A DNA stretch of 64,000 bases from Treponema socranskii subsp. socranskii VPI DR56BR1116 = ATCC 35536 (GCF_000468115.1 NZ_AVQI01000067.1:78705-142704); one strand, 5' to 3'. Positions 9,462 through 17,578 are shown, numbered from the stretch's first letter. The notes: generated by a model from the letters alone, not told the origin. Numbers and translations are program-made.

Positions 9462-9484
9462 TGTTGAACAGCCCTATGCTGTAT

Positions 9485-9556
9485 GTCTCCTTCGTCTAGT
9501 GGTTAGGACATCGGGTTTTCATCCCGACAACAGCAGTTCAATTCTGCTAGGAGATG
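9485..9556 (+). tRNA. tRNA-Glu (TTC)
   Basis: Full cloverleaf: acceptor GTCTCCT/AGGAGAT, D-arm with AGTGGTTAG, anticodon arm TCGGG-TTTTCAT-CCCGA (anticodon TTC), and T-arm with GGTTCAATTC-type loop (AGCAGTTCAATTCTGCT). The CCA end is not encoded. Its 3' acceptor strand AGGAG lies 7 nt before the ATG of the next gene and can serve as that gene's ribosome-binding site. Confidence 0.95.
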
Positions 9557-9560
9557 ATTC

Positions 9561-10145
9561 ATGGATATAATCGTTTTCGATCTCGGCGGCGTTTGTATTT
9601 TCAATTTCCAAACGATCGGAAAAATCGCTTTACACTATCACCTCAAAGAAGACGACGTATATGCCGAATATATGCGCTCGGATATTCCGCTCATGGAAGG
9701 CAGTATAACGACAAAGGACTGGTGGAAAACCGTATCCGGAAAATTCGGCGTTGATTCGGATGCCGACCCCCTCGTCGATCTCTTTACGCCTTATCCGAAT
9801 TCTCCGGTTCTTGCGCTCGTCGACGAACTTCGCTCGCGCGGAAAACGGGTCGTGTGCGGTTCCAATACGTGTGAGGGGCATTGGCAAAAGATGAACGCGT
9901 GCGCTTCGCTTGAGTCGCATTTCGATCGTTGCTATCTTTCCCAGCGCATGGGACTTGCAAAACCCGACGTGCGTTTTTTCGATTATATTTTGCGCGCCGA
10001 AGGCGTCGAAGCTTTTCGTGCGCTTTTTATCGACGATACGAAAGCGAATATCGAAGGCGCCGAAAAAGCGGGTATGCGCGGCTTTTGGTTTCGCGACGAA
10101 TTTTCATGGGCGGCCGTCGATAAACTTCGGAGCATCGTACTGTAA
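9561..10145 (+). CDS. HAD-superfamily hydrolase (subfamily IA-like)
   Basis: Cytoplasmic phosphatase-like protein, 194 aa. HAD motifs in order: FDLGGV at the N-terminus (nucleophile Asp6), motif II CGSN around residue 98, the Lys of LAKPDVRFF (motif III), and FIDDTKAN (motif IV). A helical cap lies between motifs I and II. The closest style is the YihX/epoxide-hydrolase-N subgroup, which dephosphorylates sugar phosphates; the substrate is not known. The gene begins 4 nt after tRNA-Glu, and the tRNA's own AGGAG provides the ribosome site, so it is probably co-transcribed with the tRNA. Confidence 0.85.
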   Translation: MDIIVFDLGGVCIFNFQTIGKIALHYHLKEDDVYAEYMRSDIPLMEGSITTKDWWKTVSGKFGVDSDADPLVDLFTPYPNSPVLALVDELRSRGKRVVCGSNTCEGHWQKMNACASLESHFDRCYLSQRMGLAKPDVRFFDYILRAEGVEAFRALFIDDTKANIEGAEKAGMRGFWFRDEFSWAAVDKLRSIVL

Positions 10146-10212
10146 TGTGAAAAACGGCATAATTGGGTACCGCTAAAAACTCGGTTAGATTTAACGTGAT
10201 GCAATACGCGTC

Positions 10213-10242
10213 TTGACTAATTCCCGTATTTTCCGATACAAT
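10213..10242 (+). promoter_or_regulatory. promoter of rplU-prp-rpmA
   Basis: TTGACT (10213-10218), an 18-bp spacer and TACAAT (10237-10242). Transcription from here gives a leader of about 85 nt before rplU. Confidence 0.65.
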
Positions 10243-10260
10243 AATCGATACGCATAGTCT

Positions 10261-10302
10261 AAAACGGTTTTGCATAATCCCCGTTTCGTGTGCCGCCGTT
10301 TT
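10261..10302 (+). promoter_or_regulatory. possible structured leader of the L21 operon
   Basis: Within the rplU leader, AAAACGG (10261-10267) can pair with CCGTTTT (10296-10302). Autoregulatory leaders are known for L21 operons in other bacteria, but this one does not visibly match a known class. Confidence 0.3.
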
Positions 10303-10335
10303 ATGCGCATTATTTTAATAATCAGGAGTGTTGCC

Positions 10336-10650
10336 ATGTACGCACTTATCGAATATAAGGGCAAACAGTATAAAGCGGAAAAGGGTGCCGTCTTAACGGT
10401 CGATAAATTGAGCGAAGAAAAAGGCGCAACCGTCGAACTCGATTCCGTTTTGCTCGTAAGCGACGGCGATAAAATCAGCGTCGGTGCTCCCTATGTTGCG
10501 GGCGCGAAAGTGAAAATCGAAGTCGGGGAAACGTTCCGTGACAAAAAAGTGCTTGTGTTCAAATACAAAGCGAAAAAGGATTACCACAGGCTCATCGGGC
10601 ACAGACAAGCCTATACGAAAGTTACCGTAACGGAGATTACCGTCGCATAA
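10336..10650 (+). CDS. rplU: 50S ribosomal protein L21
   Basis: Large-subunit ribosomal protein, 104 aa, normal length. The start ATG 10336 follows CAGGAGTGTTGCC and gives the family N-terminus MYALIEYKGKQYKAEKG. The conserved C-terminal block FKYKAKKDYHRLIGHRQ is present. First gene of rplU-prp-rpmA; its stop TAA shares a base with the ATG of prp (TAATG). Confidence 0.97.
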   Translation: MYALIEYKGKQYKAEKGAVLTVDKLSEEKGATVELDSVLLVSDGDKISVGAPYVAGAKVKIEVGETFRDKKVLVFKYKAKKDYHRLIGHRQAYTKVTVTEITVA

Positions 10651-10988
10651 TGATCTCCGTTCAGCTCGCGCGCGCAAAGGACGGTTCTCTTGCATCGTGC
10701 AGAGCACTGGGTCACGCGCGTTTTGCCGAAAAGGGAAACGATATCGTCTGCAGCGCCGTTACGGTTTTGCTGCGCACGACGATGCAGGCGCTTTCCGAAA
10801 CGGAGGGCGTCTTTGTCAGGCTTGACGCTCCGGATCGGGGGGCATTGGATTTTGATGTAAGCGCGGAAAGCGCGCCTCCGGAATCTCGATGTGCGCTCGT
10901 ATATGCCGGGCGATTTTTGGAAGCGGGACTCGCTTCTCTTGCGCGGGAATATCCGCACAACGTAGAATTGAAGATACAAACTGATTAA
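10650..10988 (+). CDS. prp: ribosomal-processing cysteine protease Prp (YsxB family)
   Basis: A 112-aa protein in the standard slot between L21 and L27. The catalytic His is in GHARF (near residue 22) and the catalytic Cys in DIVCSAVTVLL (near residue 34), matching the GHA...CAAVS pattern of the family. In Firmicutes and relatives, Prp removes an N-terminal extension from L27. Here the L27 gene encodes no extension (it starts [17 protein letters not shown]), so the role must differ or be vestigial. The start overlaps the rplU stop by one base. Confidence 0.88.
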   Translation: MISVQLARAKDGSLASCRALGHARFAEKGNDIVCSAVTVLLRTTMQALSETEGVFVRLDAPDRGALDFDVSAESAPPESRCALVYAGRFLEAGLASLAREYPHNVELKIQTD

Positions 10989-11000
10989 ACGAGGTATACT

Positions 11001-11258
11001 ATGGGAAGATCGAGAGGCGGCAGCGGCGCCAAAAACGGACGTGATTCCAATCCTAAAAATTTAGGCGTAAAGCGATACGGCGGAGAAGCGGTTACGGCCG
11101 GTTCCATACTTGTCAAACAGCGCGGAACGAAATTTTTTCCGGGCAACAATGTAAAACGCGCGGGCGACGACAGCCTGTATGCGACGGCGGACGGCAAAGT
11201 CGTCTACCACGAACGGATGAACAGAAAATATATTTCCGTTGCTCCGGCAAACGCGTAA
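11001..11258 (+). CDS. rpmA: 50S ribosomal protein L27
   Basis: Large-subunit protein near the peptidyl-transferase centre, 85 aa. ATG 11001 follows GAGGTATACT. Family signature seen as [21 protein letters not shown] in two overlapping blocks, then [11 protein letters not shown]. An in-frame stop lies 5 codons upstream, so there is no room for the cleavable N-terminal extension found in Prp-containing Firmicutes. Confidence 0.97.
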   Translation: MGRSRGGSGAKNGRDSNPKNLGVKRYGGEAVTAGSILVKQRGTKFFPGNNVKRAGDDSLYATADGKVVYHERMNRKYISVAPANA

Positions 11259-11281
11259 AAATTTTGTTTGACACTATGACG

Positions 11282-11313
11282 ATACCCGGTTCAGCACAGC
11301 CTGCGCCGGGTAT
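11282..11313 (+). terminator. terminator after rpmA
   Basis: Inverted repeat ATACCCGG (11282-11289) and CCGGGTAT (11306-11313), followed by TTTCGTTT. It lies 24 nt after the rpmA stop. Confidence 0.65.
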
Positions 11314-11619
11314 TTTCGTTTAGGGTAATTTTAAATGAAAATAGCAGGGCAACTGCACTGGAAATGTATACACAGAAAAGAAGCGTATACTTACATAAGA
11401 AAAGGCGGAACGCGAGGCAGCGGAACTGCCGCCGAGCCGCTCAGACCGATGGCAAGCAAACTTTTTGCAAAAAAAGTTTGTGCAGTCCGATTCCGATTAC
11501 GGTCTGCCGCGGCGAACGCAGGGCTGCTGCCGGGAGTGCCGCCGATTTTTTACGTTACACGCTATTTTTAGATATATAGTTTTCCAGTGCGATTGCCCGG
11601 ATATAAACAAGAGAACAGT
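11314..11619. other. non-coding spacer before obg with perfect hairpin
   Basis: This stretch, together with the terminator before it, separates rpmA from obg by about 360 nt. No convincing gene was seen; an open frame at 11335-11571 has no family features. It holds a perfect 10-bp inverted repeat with a GCAA loop (CAAACTTTTT at 11457-11466, AAAAAGTTTG at 11471-11480). A T-rich region with TATATAG near 11571-11577 may hold the obg promoter. Confidence 0.4.
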
Positions 11620-12750
11620 ATGGCACAGTTTGCAGATGAAGCGGTGATCGAAGTCCGCTCGGGAAAAGGCGGAAACGGCTGCATCGCGTTTCGCAGAGAA
11701 AAATACATTCCGCGAGGGGGGCCGAACGGAGGAGACGGCGGCAAGGGAGGAGATGTCGTGTTTTGCGTCAAGCGCAATATGCGCACGCTTGCAAAGCTCC
11801 GCAATCAAGTCGTCTTTAAAGCGAAAAACGGAGGCGACGGTTCGGGCTGGAACAAATACGGCAAAGACGGAGAAGATGTCGTCATCGCCGTTCCGCCCGG
11901 CACGACGATACGGGATGCCGAAACGGACGAACTCATCCACGATTTTACCGACGAAGACGAAAACGAGCGCTTCGTTTTTTTGAGCGGCGGTAAGGGCGGC
12001 TGGGGCAATGTCCATTTTAAGTCGTCGACCAATCAGGCGCCGCGTTACGCGCATCCGGGTACTCCCGGAGAAGTGAGAAAGCTCCGCCTCGAGCTTTCGA
12101 TCATAGCCGACGCGGGGCTCGTCGGTTTTCCGAACGCCGGCAAGTCGTCGCTCTTAAACGCGTTTACGAACGCGCGTCCGAAAATCGCGCCCTATCCGTT
12201 TACGACGAAAATCCCCAATTTGGGAGTGCTCCGCGTCGACGGAGAGCGCGATATCATCATTGCCGATATACCGGGAATCATCGAAGGCGCGTCCGAAGGC
12301 GCGGGGCTCGGATTTAAATTTTTAAAACATATTTCGCGCACGGCCTGCCTCATCTATATGATCGACTGTTCCGACGAAAGTTGCATGACCGCTTACGCTG
12401 CGCTGAAAAAAGAACTCGCTTCGTATTCGCCCGAGCTCGCTGCAAAGCCGAAAATGGTGCTGTGCAATAAAATCGACGTGGAAGGAGCTGCGGAAAACGC
12501 GCAAAAAATTATTAAATCGATTCGCGAAGCGGAAAAGGAAACTCCCGTTATCGCGATTTCGGTTACCGCGAATATGAATATGCGGAGCGCAAAGATCGGG
12601 ATCATCGATATGGTCGATGCCGCTTCGGGCGTAGGGACTGAGGGGCAGGACGGAGAGATTTCTCGCGGAAATGAAGCGTCGTCGTTTCTTTCGACGCGGT
12701 CGGTCGATGAAAGTATGGAAACGCAGTATCCGGGGACGGAGCGTTCATGA
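11620..12750 (+). CDS. obg: Obg/CgtA GTPase
   Basis: Ribosome-associated GTPase of late 50S assembly, 376 aa. Start ATG 11620 gives the family N-terminus MAQFADEAVIEVRSGKGGNG. The glycine-rich Obg fold occupies roughly residues 1-158. The G domain shows GFPNAGKSS (G1), TTK (switch I), DIPGIIEGA (G3) and NKID (G4). The C-terminal extension after the G domain is short and variable, without a TGS domain. It overlaps nadD by 4 nt (ATGA), starting an obg-nadD-yqeK-LCP-rsfS run. Confidence 0.97.
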   Translation: MAQFADEAVIEVRSGKGGNGCIAFRREKYIPRGGPNGGDGGKGGDVVFCVKRNMRTLAKLRNQVVFKAKNGGDGSGWNKYGKDGEDVVIAVPPGTTIRDAETDELIHDFTDEDENERFVFLSGGKGGWGNVHFKSSTNQAPRYAHPGTPGEVRKLRLELSIIADAGLVGFPNAGKSSLLNAFTNARPKIAPYPFTTKIPNLGVLRVDGERDIIIADIPGIIEGASEGAGLGFKFLKHISRTACLIYMIDCSDESCMTAYAALKKELASYSPELAAKPKMVLCNKIDVEGAAENAQKIIKSIREAEKETPVIAISVTANMNMRSAKIGIIDMVDAASGVGTEGQDGEISRGNEASSFLSTRSVDESMETQYPGTERS

Positions 12751-13409
12751 AAATCGCTTTGCTCGGCGGCGCGTTCAATCCTCTGCACATCGGACACGCC
12801 ATGCTTGCCGAAATCGCAGCGGGCGAGCTCGGCTTCGACAAAGTGCTCCTCGTCCCGACCTTTATCCCGCCGCACAAACGTTTTACGGATGCGGCTTCTG
12901 CGAAAGACAGGCTCGGTATGGTGCGCTCGTTTTGCAAAGATTCTCCGCACTTTGCCGCCGAAGCGTGCGAAATCGAGCGAGGCGGGGTTTCGTACACTTT
13001 CGATACGCTTGAGTATATTATTAAAAAATTCGGCGATTCGATCGAAGGAAAGCCCGCGCTCATCATCGGGGAGGAAAACGCACGTGAATTTGAAAAGTGG
13101 TACCGCGCATCAGACGTCGCTTCCATGTCCGATATCGTCATCGCGCGGAGACGCGACGGAGAAAAGGGGGAAGCGCTCAAAGCGTTTCAAAATACGCCCT
13201 CGGGAAATTATACCGGCGGATTTGACGGAGTAGGGGAGTCCGAGTCTTTTCCGTTTCCGCACAGGCTTCTCGACAATCCTCCGCTTACGCTTTCTTCAAC
13301 CGAAATCCGTTCCCGCATCGGTTCGGGAAAAAGCTGGCGTTACCTTGTTCCCGAAAGCGTTTTTCGATATATTATACGGAAACGGCTCTATGGATACGGA
13401 AGATTCTGA
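12747..13409 (+). CDS. nadD: nicotinate-nucleotide adenylyltransferase
   Basis: Makes deamido-NAD from nicotinate mononucleotide and ATP, 220 aa. The nucleotidyltransferase motif GGAFNPLHIGHAML is at the N-terminus and the second motif LSSTEIRSRI is near the C-terminus. An acidic loop (EKGEALKAFQ to GESESF) makes it slightly longer than average. Its start overlaps obg and its end overlaps yqeK by 20 nt. Confidence 0.95.
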   Translation: MKIALLGGAFNPLHIGHAMLAEIAAGELGFDKVLLVPTFIPPHKRFTDAASAKDRLGMVRSFCKDSPHFAAEACEIERGGVSYTFDTLEYIIKKFGDSIEGKPALIIGEENAREFEKWYRASDVASMSDIVIARRRDGEKGEALKAFQNTPSGNYTGGFDGVGESESFPFPHRLLDNPPLTLSSTEIRSRIGSGKSWRYLVPESVFRYIIRKRLYGYGRF

Positions 13410-13980
13410 TTGCAGCTCCGCGCTCACCGAACGCGTCAAAAATTATGCGAAAGCGGTTTTAACAAAAGAGCGTTACGAACATTCGGTGCGCGTCGCCGAA
13501 ACCGCTTCCCGGCTTTGCAAAAAATACGGATTGGATGCTTCGCGCGGCTATCTTGCGGGCATCGCGCACGATATGTGTAAAGGCATGAGCGACGAAAAGA
13601 TCGCGGCACTCGCCCGTGAGGACGGAAAAGCGATCACTGCGCTTGAAGCGCAAAAGCCTTCGCTGCTGCACGGACGCGCGGCAGCTCTCATGCTCCGCCG
13701 CGATTTCGGTGTAACCGATAAAGACATACTGCAGGCGGTCGCCGTGCACACGTTCGGAGAAGCAGGTATGTGCTCTCTTTCGAAAGTCGTTTACGCTGCG
13801 GATAAAATCGAGCCCGGCCGTCCGCAGGCGACAAAAGCGTATACGGATTTTCTCGATCGTCTTTCGCTCGACGAACTCGTAGAAAAAGTGCTCGTCGACG
13901 GGATCGCGTATTTGAAAAAAAAGGGATATGCCGTCGCGCCCGAATCGGAAAAACTTTTGCGGTCGTTGAATCGCCGTTAG
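13390..13980 (+). CDS. yqeK: YqeK-family HD hydrolase (diadenosine tetraphosphatase)
   Basis: A 196-aa HD-domain protein. The start at ATG 13390 (MDTEDSDCSS) lies inside the 3' end of nadD. Metal-binding residues appear in RYEHSVRVAE, the HD pair in GIAHDMCKG, and a further His in the LLHGRAAALML and AVHTFGE segments. YqeK proteins hydrolyse Ap4A symmetrically to ADP, limiting this stress nucleotide. The nadD-yqeK-LCP-rsfS order is common in bacteria. Confidence 0.9.
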   Translation: MDTEDSDCSSALTERVKNYAKAVLTKERYEHSVRVAETASRLCKKYGLDASRGYLAGIAHDMCKGMSDEKIAALAREDGKAITALEAQKPSLLHGRAAALMLRRDFGVTDKDILQAVAVHTFGEAGMCSLSKVVYAADKIEPGRPQATKAYTDFLDRLSLDELVEKVLVDGIAYLKKKGYAVAPESEKLLRSLNRR

Positions 13981-14004
13981 ATTGTTAAGGAGTTGTTACG
14001 ATAC

Positions 14005-15231
14005 ATGCATATCCGTGACGAACAAAAAGGCATACTGTTTTTGATCCTCATATTTGCCATCATCGCGGGCGTTTCGATTTTTATCGCGATGTCGCTCCGT
14101 ACCGACACTGTCGGTAAAAGCCTTGAAAACGATCAAGTGATCCGTACGCTCTATGTGCTCGACGACGGTGACGGAAATGCGCTTATGACGGAAGTCGTCA
14201 TCTATTATCCGGTTTCGAAAAAAGCGGCCGTCGTCAATATTCCGTACAATGTCGGCGGCATCTACCGCGTACTCGAAGGCGTCGAAGGCACGCAGGGGCG
14301 TACCGACGGCATCGCGGTCATCTATCGCGAAAAGGGGATCGCCGCTTATCTCCGGCAAATCGAAAACCTGCTCGGAACGTCGATACCTTTTTATTCGATC
14401 GTAAAGCTCGACGATTTTATCACGCTGACCGATATGATGGGCGGTCTGCGCGTTTTTATTTCCGCCCCGGTCGACTCTCTTTCCGCCGACGGTGAGCGCT
14501 GGCTTTTGCCGTCCGGAGCGGTAACGCTTGACGGCGATAAAGTTTCGACGTATATTCGCTACCGTTTGAACGAAGAAACGGATGCCGACGTATACGAGCG
14601 CTATCAAAACATCATGATCGCTTATTTTACGCAGCTCGGCGAAAACAAAGCTATGATACTGGCCAAAAAAAATATTAATAAATTTTTGCCGCTCTTTTCG
14701 TCGAATCTCGATGCGAAAGATTTTACGACACACATGTCGCTGCTTGCGGAGATGAATACGGAATACATCATCAAGCAAAACGTAACGGGAAGAGTGAGTA
14801 CCGTCGACGGTAAGCAGCTCCTTTTTCCGCTCAACGGCGGCGAGTTTATCAAACAGGCGGTCGCACAGTCGACTAATATGCTCATTTCGACCGGCAATAC
14901 GATGACGAGCCGTATCTACGTACTCGAAATTCAAAACGGTACGACGGTGCAGGGGCTTGCGCACAATACGGCGATTTTGTTTCAAAACGCGAGCTACGAT
15001 ATTTTAAGTACGCTGAATGCCGACAGAAACGATTACGAAAAGACGGTGATCATCGATCACATCGGCAATAGGGAAATCGCGAAAATGGTCGGCGATTTTA
15101 TCCGCTGCACGAATATTCAAGAAGAAGAAGTGGGGAATGACGGCGCGAACGAATCGGTTGCAAGCGTCGACTTTACGATTATTTTGGGAAAAGATTTCGA
15201 CGGCCGCTATGTGCGCCCGTCCGCGAATTGA
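14005..15231 (+). CDS. LytR-CpsA-Psr (LCP) family protein
   Basis: A 408-aa membrane protein. ATG 14005 is preferred since AAGGAG (13987-13992) is 12 nt upstream; a TTG at 13993 is too close to it. A single N-terminal membrane helix (GILFLILIFAIIAGVSIFIAM) is followed by an extracytoplasmic LCP domain: AAVVNIPYNV, GRTDGIAVIYREKG and the SIVKLDDFITLTDMMGG segment. LCP proteins attach glycopolymers to the cell envelope in Gram-positives; the target in spirochaetes is unclear. A C-terminal LytR_C-like domain (YVLEIQNGTTVQGLAHNTA) follows. Confidence 0.8.
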   Translation: MHIRDEQKGILFLILIFAIIAGVSIFIAMSLRTDTVGKSLENDQVIRTLYVLDDGDGNALMTEVVIYYPVSKKAAVVNIPYNVGGIYRVLEGVEGTQGRTDGIAVIYREKGIAAYLRQIENLLGTSIPFYSIVKLDDFITLTDMMGGLRVFISAPVDSLSADGERWLLPSGAVTLDGDKVSTYIRYRLNEETDADVYERYQNIMIAYFTQLGENKAMILAKKNINKFLPLFSSNLDAKDFTTHMSLLAEMNTEYIIKQNVTGRVSTVDGKQLLFPLNGGEFIKQAVAQSTNMLISTGNTMTSRIYVLEIQNGTTVQGLAHNTAILFQNASYDILSTLNADRNDYEKTVIIDHIGNREIAKMVGDFIRCTNIQEEEVGNDGANESVASVDFTIILGKDFDGRYVRPSAN

Positions 15232-15244
15232 TGTAAGGTTTGAT

Positions 15245-15598
15245 ATGAAAACGACGGAAGAAAAAGCGAAAGAACTCGCGCGGCTTATGGAAGACGGCAA
15301 AGGAAAAGATGTCGCGCTTATCGATGTTTCGGATCTGAACAGCTGGACGGATTATTTTGTCATCGTTACGGTTACGAGTGCGGCGCACAAAGAAGGTTTG
15401 TATAAACAGGCGTGCGATTATGCGAAGGAAAACGAACTCGAACTTTACCCGACGCGCAGAAAGCAGAGCGACGGCGATGACTGGCAGCTGACGGATTTCG
15501 GGGACATCGTCGTACACTTGATGTCGAGCGAAGCGAGGGGATTTTACGATTTGGAAAAGCTGTGGCACTCGGGGCTCCGTGTAGAGTTTAACGATTAA
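15245..15598 (+). CDS. rsfS: ribosomal silencing factor RsfS
   Basis: Binds L14 and blocks subunit joining in stationary phase, 117 aa. ATG 15245 (MKTTEEKAKELARLME) follows TAAGGTTTGAT. Family core seen: DVALIDVSDLNSWTDYFVI and DDWQLTDFGDIVVHLM near the C-terminus. Last gene of the obg-nadD-yqeK-LCP-rsfS run, 13 nt after the LCP gene. Confidence 0.95.
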   Translation: MKTTEEKAKELARLMEDGKGKDVALIDVSDLNSWTDYFVIVTVTSAAHKEGLYKQACDYAKENELELYPTRRKQSDGDDWQLTDFGDIVVHLMSSEARGFYDLEKLWHSGLRVEFND

Positions 15599-15728
15599 CG
15601 CACGGTAGTGCTGCGAGTTTCGGAGGAAATGCAGAGCAGAAAAAGGCTTTGCGTGCGGCAGGGATTGGAGAGGCGGCGGAGCCGTTCCGAAGGAATGGAG
15701 CCGGACGGCGGAACCTCGGAAAGCCCGG

Positions 15729-15750
15729 TTTTTGCGGTTTGCCGCAAAAA
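15729..15750. repeat. perfect inverted repeat in the rsfS/acidic-protein spacer
   Basis: TTTTTGCGG (15729-15737), loop TTTG, CCGCAAAAA (15742-15750). It lies between two convergent genes in a 260-nt spacer that is GC-rich on its left side. With its A/T-rich flanks it could end transcription from either side. Confidence 0.45.
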
Positions 15751-15858
15751 GTCGCCCTGAAATAAAAAATAATAATTAATAAAATCGGAATTGAAAGCCG
15801 AGTCTGTCGGAAATTTTTAAAAAATGAAAGCGTGCCGATCGGTTTTTAAAGATCGATA

Positions 15859-16134
15859 TCAATAGGAGTCGTCGTCGATATCGTCGAAGTCGTCTTCATC
15901 GGACAGATCTTCATCGTCGTCGCGTACGGCACCGTACCCGTCTTCTTCTTCGTAATCGTCGTAGGGTTCGTCTATGTCATCGTCTTCTTCAAGGGGATCG
16001 TCTTCGAAAAAATCGGCGTCTTCGTCGAATTCGTCGAGCTCTTCGTCTCCGTCGTCGCTGCCGAAATCGTCCTCGGCATCAAAATCGTCGTCATCGTATT
16101 CGTCGTCATACGAAAAGAATTCTTCGGCGGACAT
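15859..16134 (-). CDS. extremely acidic Asp/Glu-rich small protein
   Basis: A 91-aa protein that is mostly Asp and Glu in repeats such as DDEYDDDDFDAEDD, with aromatic residues (Phe, Tyr) spaced among them, one Arg and no Lys. ATG 16134 follows AGGAGTTAGT, an excellent ribosome site, which argues for a real gene. No known domain. Its charge pattern resembles acidic tails that bind basic partners such as histone-like proteins or ribosomal proteins; that is inference. It is convergent with rsfS and divergent from ispE. Confidence 0.75.
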   Translation of the reverse strand: MSAEEFFSYDDEYDDDDFDAEDDFGSDDGDEELDEFDEDADFFEDDPLEEDDDIDEPYDDYEEEDGYGAVRDDDEDLSDEDDFDDIDDDSY

Positions 16135-16217
16135 ACTAACTCCTGTGAGGCTTGTATTGCTGACTGCTCTCAAACCTCACTCACTGTAAATGACCTGCGC
16201 GATCGTGTCAATAGAGT

Positions 16218-16246
16218 TTGACATACCGGATTAAAATCTGTATAAT
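16218..16246 (+). promoter_or_regulatory. consensus promoter of ispE-spoVG
   Basis: Perfect TTGACA (16218-16223), 17-bp spacer and perfect TATAAT (16241-16246). The ispE ATG is only 11 nt after the -10 box, so the leader can be at most about 5 nt. Confidence 0.8.
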
Positions 16247-16257
16247 TGATTGAATAT

Positions 16258-17133
16258 ATGAGAACGGAAATCTGTGTAACCGCTCCGGCAAAGATCAACA
16301 TCGGTTTGCATGTTTTGCCGGGATGCGTAAACGGATTTCATAGGATCGAAAGCATTTTTCAAACGGTAACGCTCTTCGACACTTTGGTCGTGCGCGCATC
16401 GGAAAAAAACGGCTGTGTCGTCGATTGTGAAGGTATGGAACTTCCGAGCGACAATACGATTTCGTTGTCATATACTGCGTTCCGTTCTGTTACCGGAATC
16501 GATAATTTCGGTGTACGTGTTGAGCTGAAAAAACGAATCCCGTCCGGCGGCGGATTGGGAGGCGGCTCATCCGATGCGGCTGCCTGCATACGGGCATTCG
16601 AAGCGTTAAACGACATAACGCTTTCCGTTCGGCAGCTCGAAGCGATCGCTTCAAGCATCGGCAGCGATGTGTTCTTTTTTTTATTGTGCGGTGCGGAGGG
16701 ATGTGCGGTTGTAACGGGTCGCGGCGAAATCGTAAAACCGATTCGCGCCAGAAGCGATCTGTGTATACTGCTTGTTTTTCCCGGTGTGCACAGCTCTACA
16801 AAGGAAGCCTACGCGCTTCTCGACGAGAGCTTTGCGGCGGGAAAGATAGCGCCATGCCCGGCTTATGCGGATTTAGAGACTGTGTACACGACTCCGGTTT
16901 CCGGCTGGAGTTTTGTAAACAGTTTTACTCCGTCATTAGTAAGTCGGTTTCCGGAAATCGGCTTTGCGCTGGACGACCTTCGTCGGGCCGGCGCTTCGTA
17001 TGCCGAAATGTCCGGATCCGGTTCTACGGTTTACGGGATTTTTCCTTCCGAAGAGGAAGCGGAAAATGCCCGCTCTGTGCTGGCTTCAAGCTGGAAAGGA
17101 TGTATTGCAGTGCGTCCTTTTCAGAGCACATAA
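16258..17133 (+). CDS. ispE: 4-diphosphocytidyl-2-C-methyl-D-erythritol kinase
   Basis: Isoprenoid (MEP pathway) kinase of the GHMP family, 291 aa. ATG 16258 gives MRTEICVTAPAKINIGLHV, the family N-terminus (AKINxxLxV). The ATP loop PSGGGLGGGSSDAA lies near residue 98. A C-terminal AEMSGSGSTVYGIF matches the third GHMP motif. No Shine-Dalgarno precedes the start and the -10 box is 11 nt away, so translation is likely leaderless or near it. spoVG follows 26 nt later, as in many bacteria. Confidence 0.95.
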   Translation: MRTEICVTAPAKINIGLHVLPGCVNGFHRIESIFQTVTLFDTLVVRASEKNGCVVDCEGMELPSDNTISLSYTAFRSVTGIDNFGVRVELKKRIPSGGGLGGGSSDAAACIRAFEALNDITLSVRQLEAIASSIGSDVFFFLLCGAEGCAVVTGRGEIVKPIRARSDLCILLVFPGVHSSTKEAYALLDESFAAGKIAPCPAYADLETVYTTPVSGWSFVNSFTPSLVSRFPEIGFALDDLRRAGASYAEMSGSGSTVYGIFPSEEEAENARSVLASSWKGCIAVRPFQST

Positions 17134-17159
17134 GCTCGTTTGAATGAGCGGAGGAACGT

Positions 17160-17471
17160 ATGCAGATTACGGAATTGCGCATTCGGAAAGTGGAAGGCGA
17201 GGGTAAATTACGCGCCTATGTAACGGTCACTTTTGATAACTGCTTTGTTGTGCATAATGTGAAGATCATCGAAGGGAAAAACGGCTTGTTTATCGCCATG
17301 CCCAGCAGGAAAACTGCAAGCGGCGAATATAAAGACGTTGCGCATCCCATCAGTCCCGATTTCAGGGCTGAGCTCCAGAAAAAGATTCTGGACGAATACA
17401 ATGCCGGCCACGTTGAAGAAGCGGGCTCCGGCGACGACGCTCCGTTCTCTTCCGTAGACGGCAGCGTGTAA
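17160..17471 (+). CDS. spoVG: SpoVG-family nucleic-acid-binding regulator
   Basis: A 103-aa protein. The family block is complete: [20 protein letters not shown] in two halves, then [21 protein letters not shown] and HPISPDFR. SpoVG binds DNA and RNA site-specifically; in Borrelia it regulates other genes. Start ATG 17160 follows GCGGAGGAACGT. Downstream of ispE in the same transcript; tRNA-Gln follows 13 nt after the stop. Confidence 0.95.
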   Translation: MQITELRIRKVEGEGKLRAYVTVTFDNCFVVHNVKIIEGKNGLFIAMPSRKTASGEYKDVAHPISPDFRAELQKKILDEYNAGHVEEAGSGDDAPFSSVDGSV

Positions 17472-17484
17472 CACGGTTTTTAAT

Positions 17485-17557
17485 TGGGACGTCGGCAAGC
17501 GGTAAGCCCCCGGCTTTTGGTGCCGGTATTCCACAGGTTCGAATCCTGTCGTCCCAG
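17485..17557 (+). tRNA. tRNA-Gln (TTG)
   Basis: Cloverleaf with acceptor TGGGACG/CGTCCCA, D-arm with AAGCGGTAAG, anticodon arm CCGGC-TTTTGGT-GCCGG (anticodon TTG) and T-arm ACAGGTTCGAATCCTGT. The CCA end is not encoded. It is probably co-transcribed with ispE-spoVG. Confidence 0.95.
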
Positions 17558-17578
17558 CGAATACAGCGAATATCGGAA

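Noticed and set aside
11335..11571. 78-codon frame between rpmA and obg
   Set aside because: No ribosome site, no family features, and it crosses a perfect hairpin.
13996..14985. 329-codon minus-strand frame inside the LCP gene
   Set aside because: Antisense shadow, Arg/His-rich.
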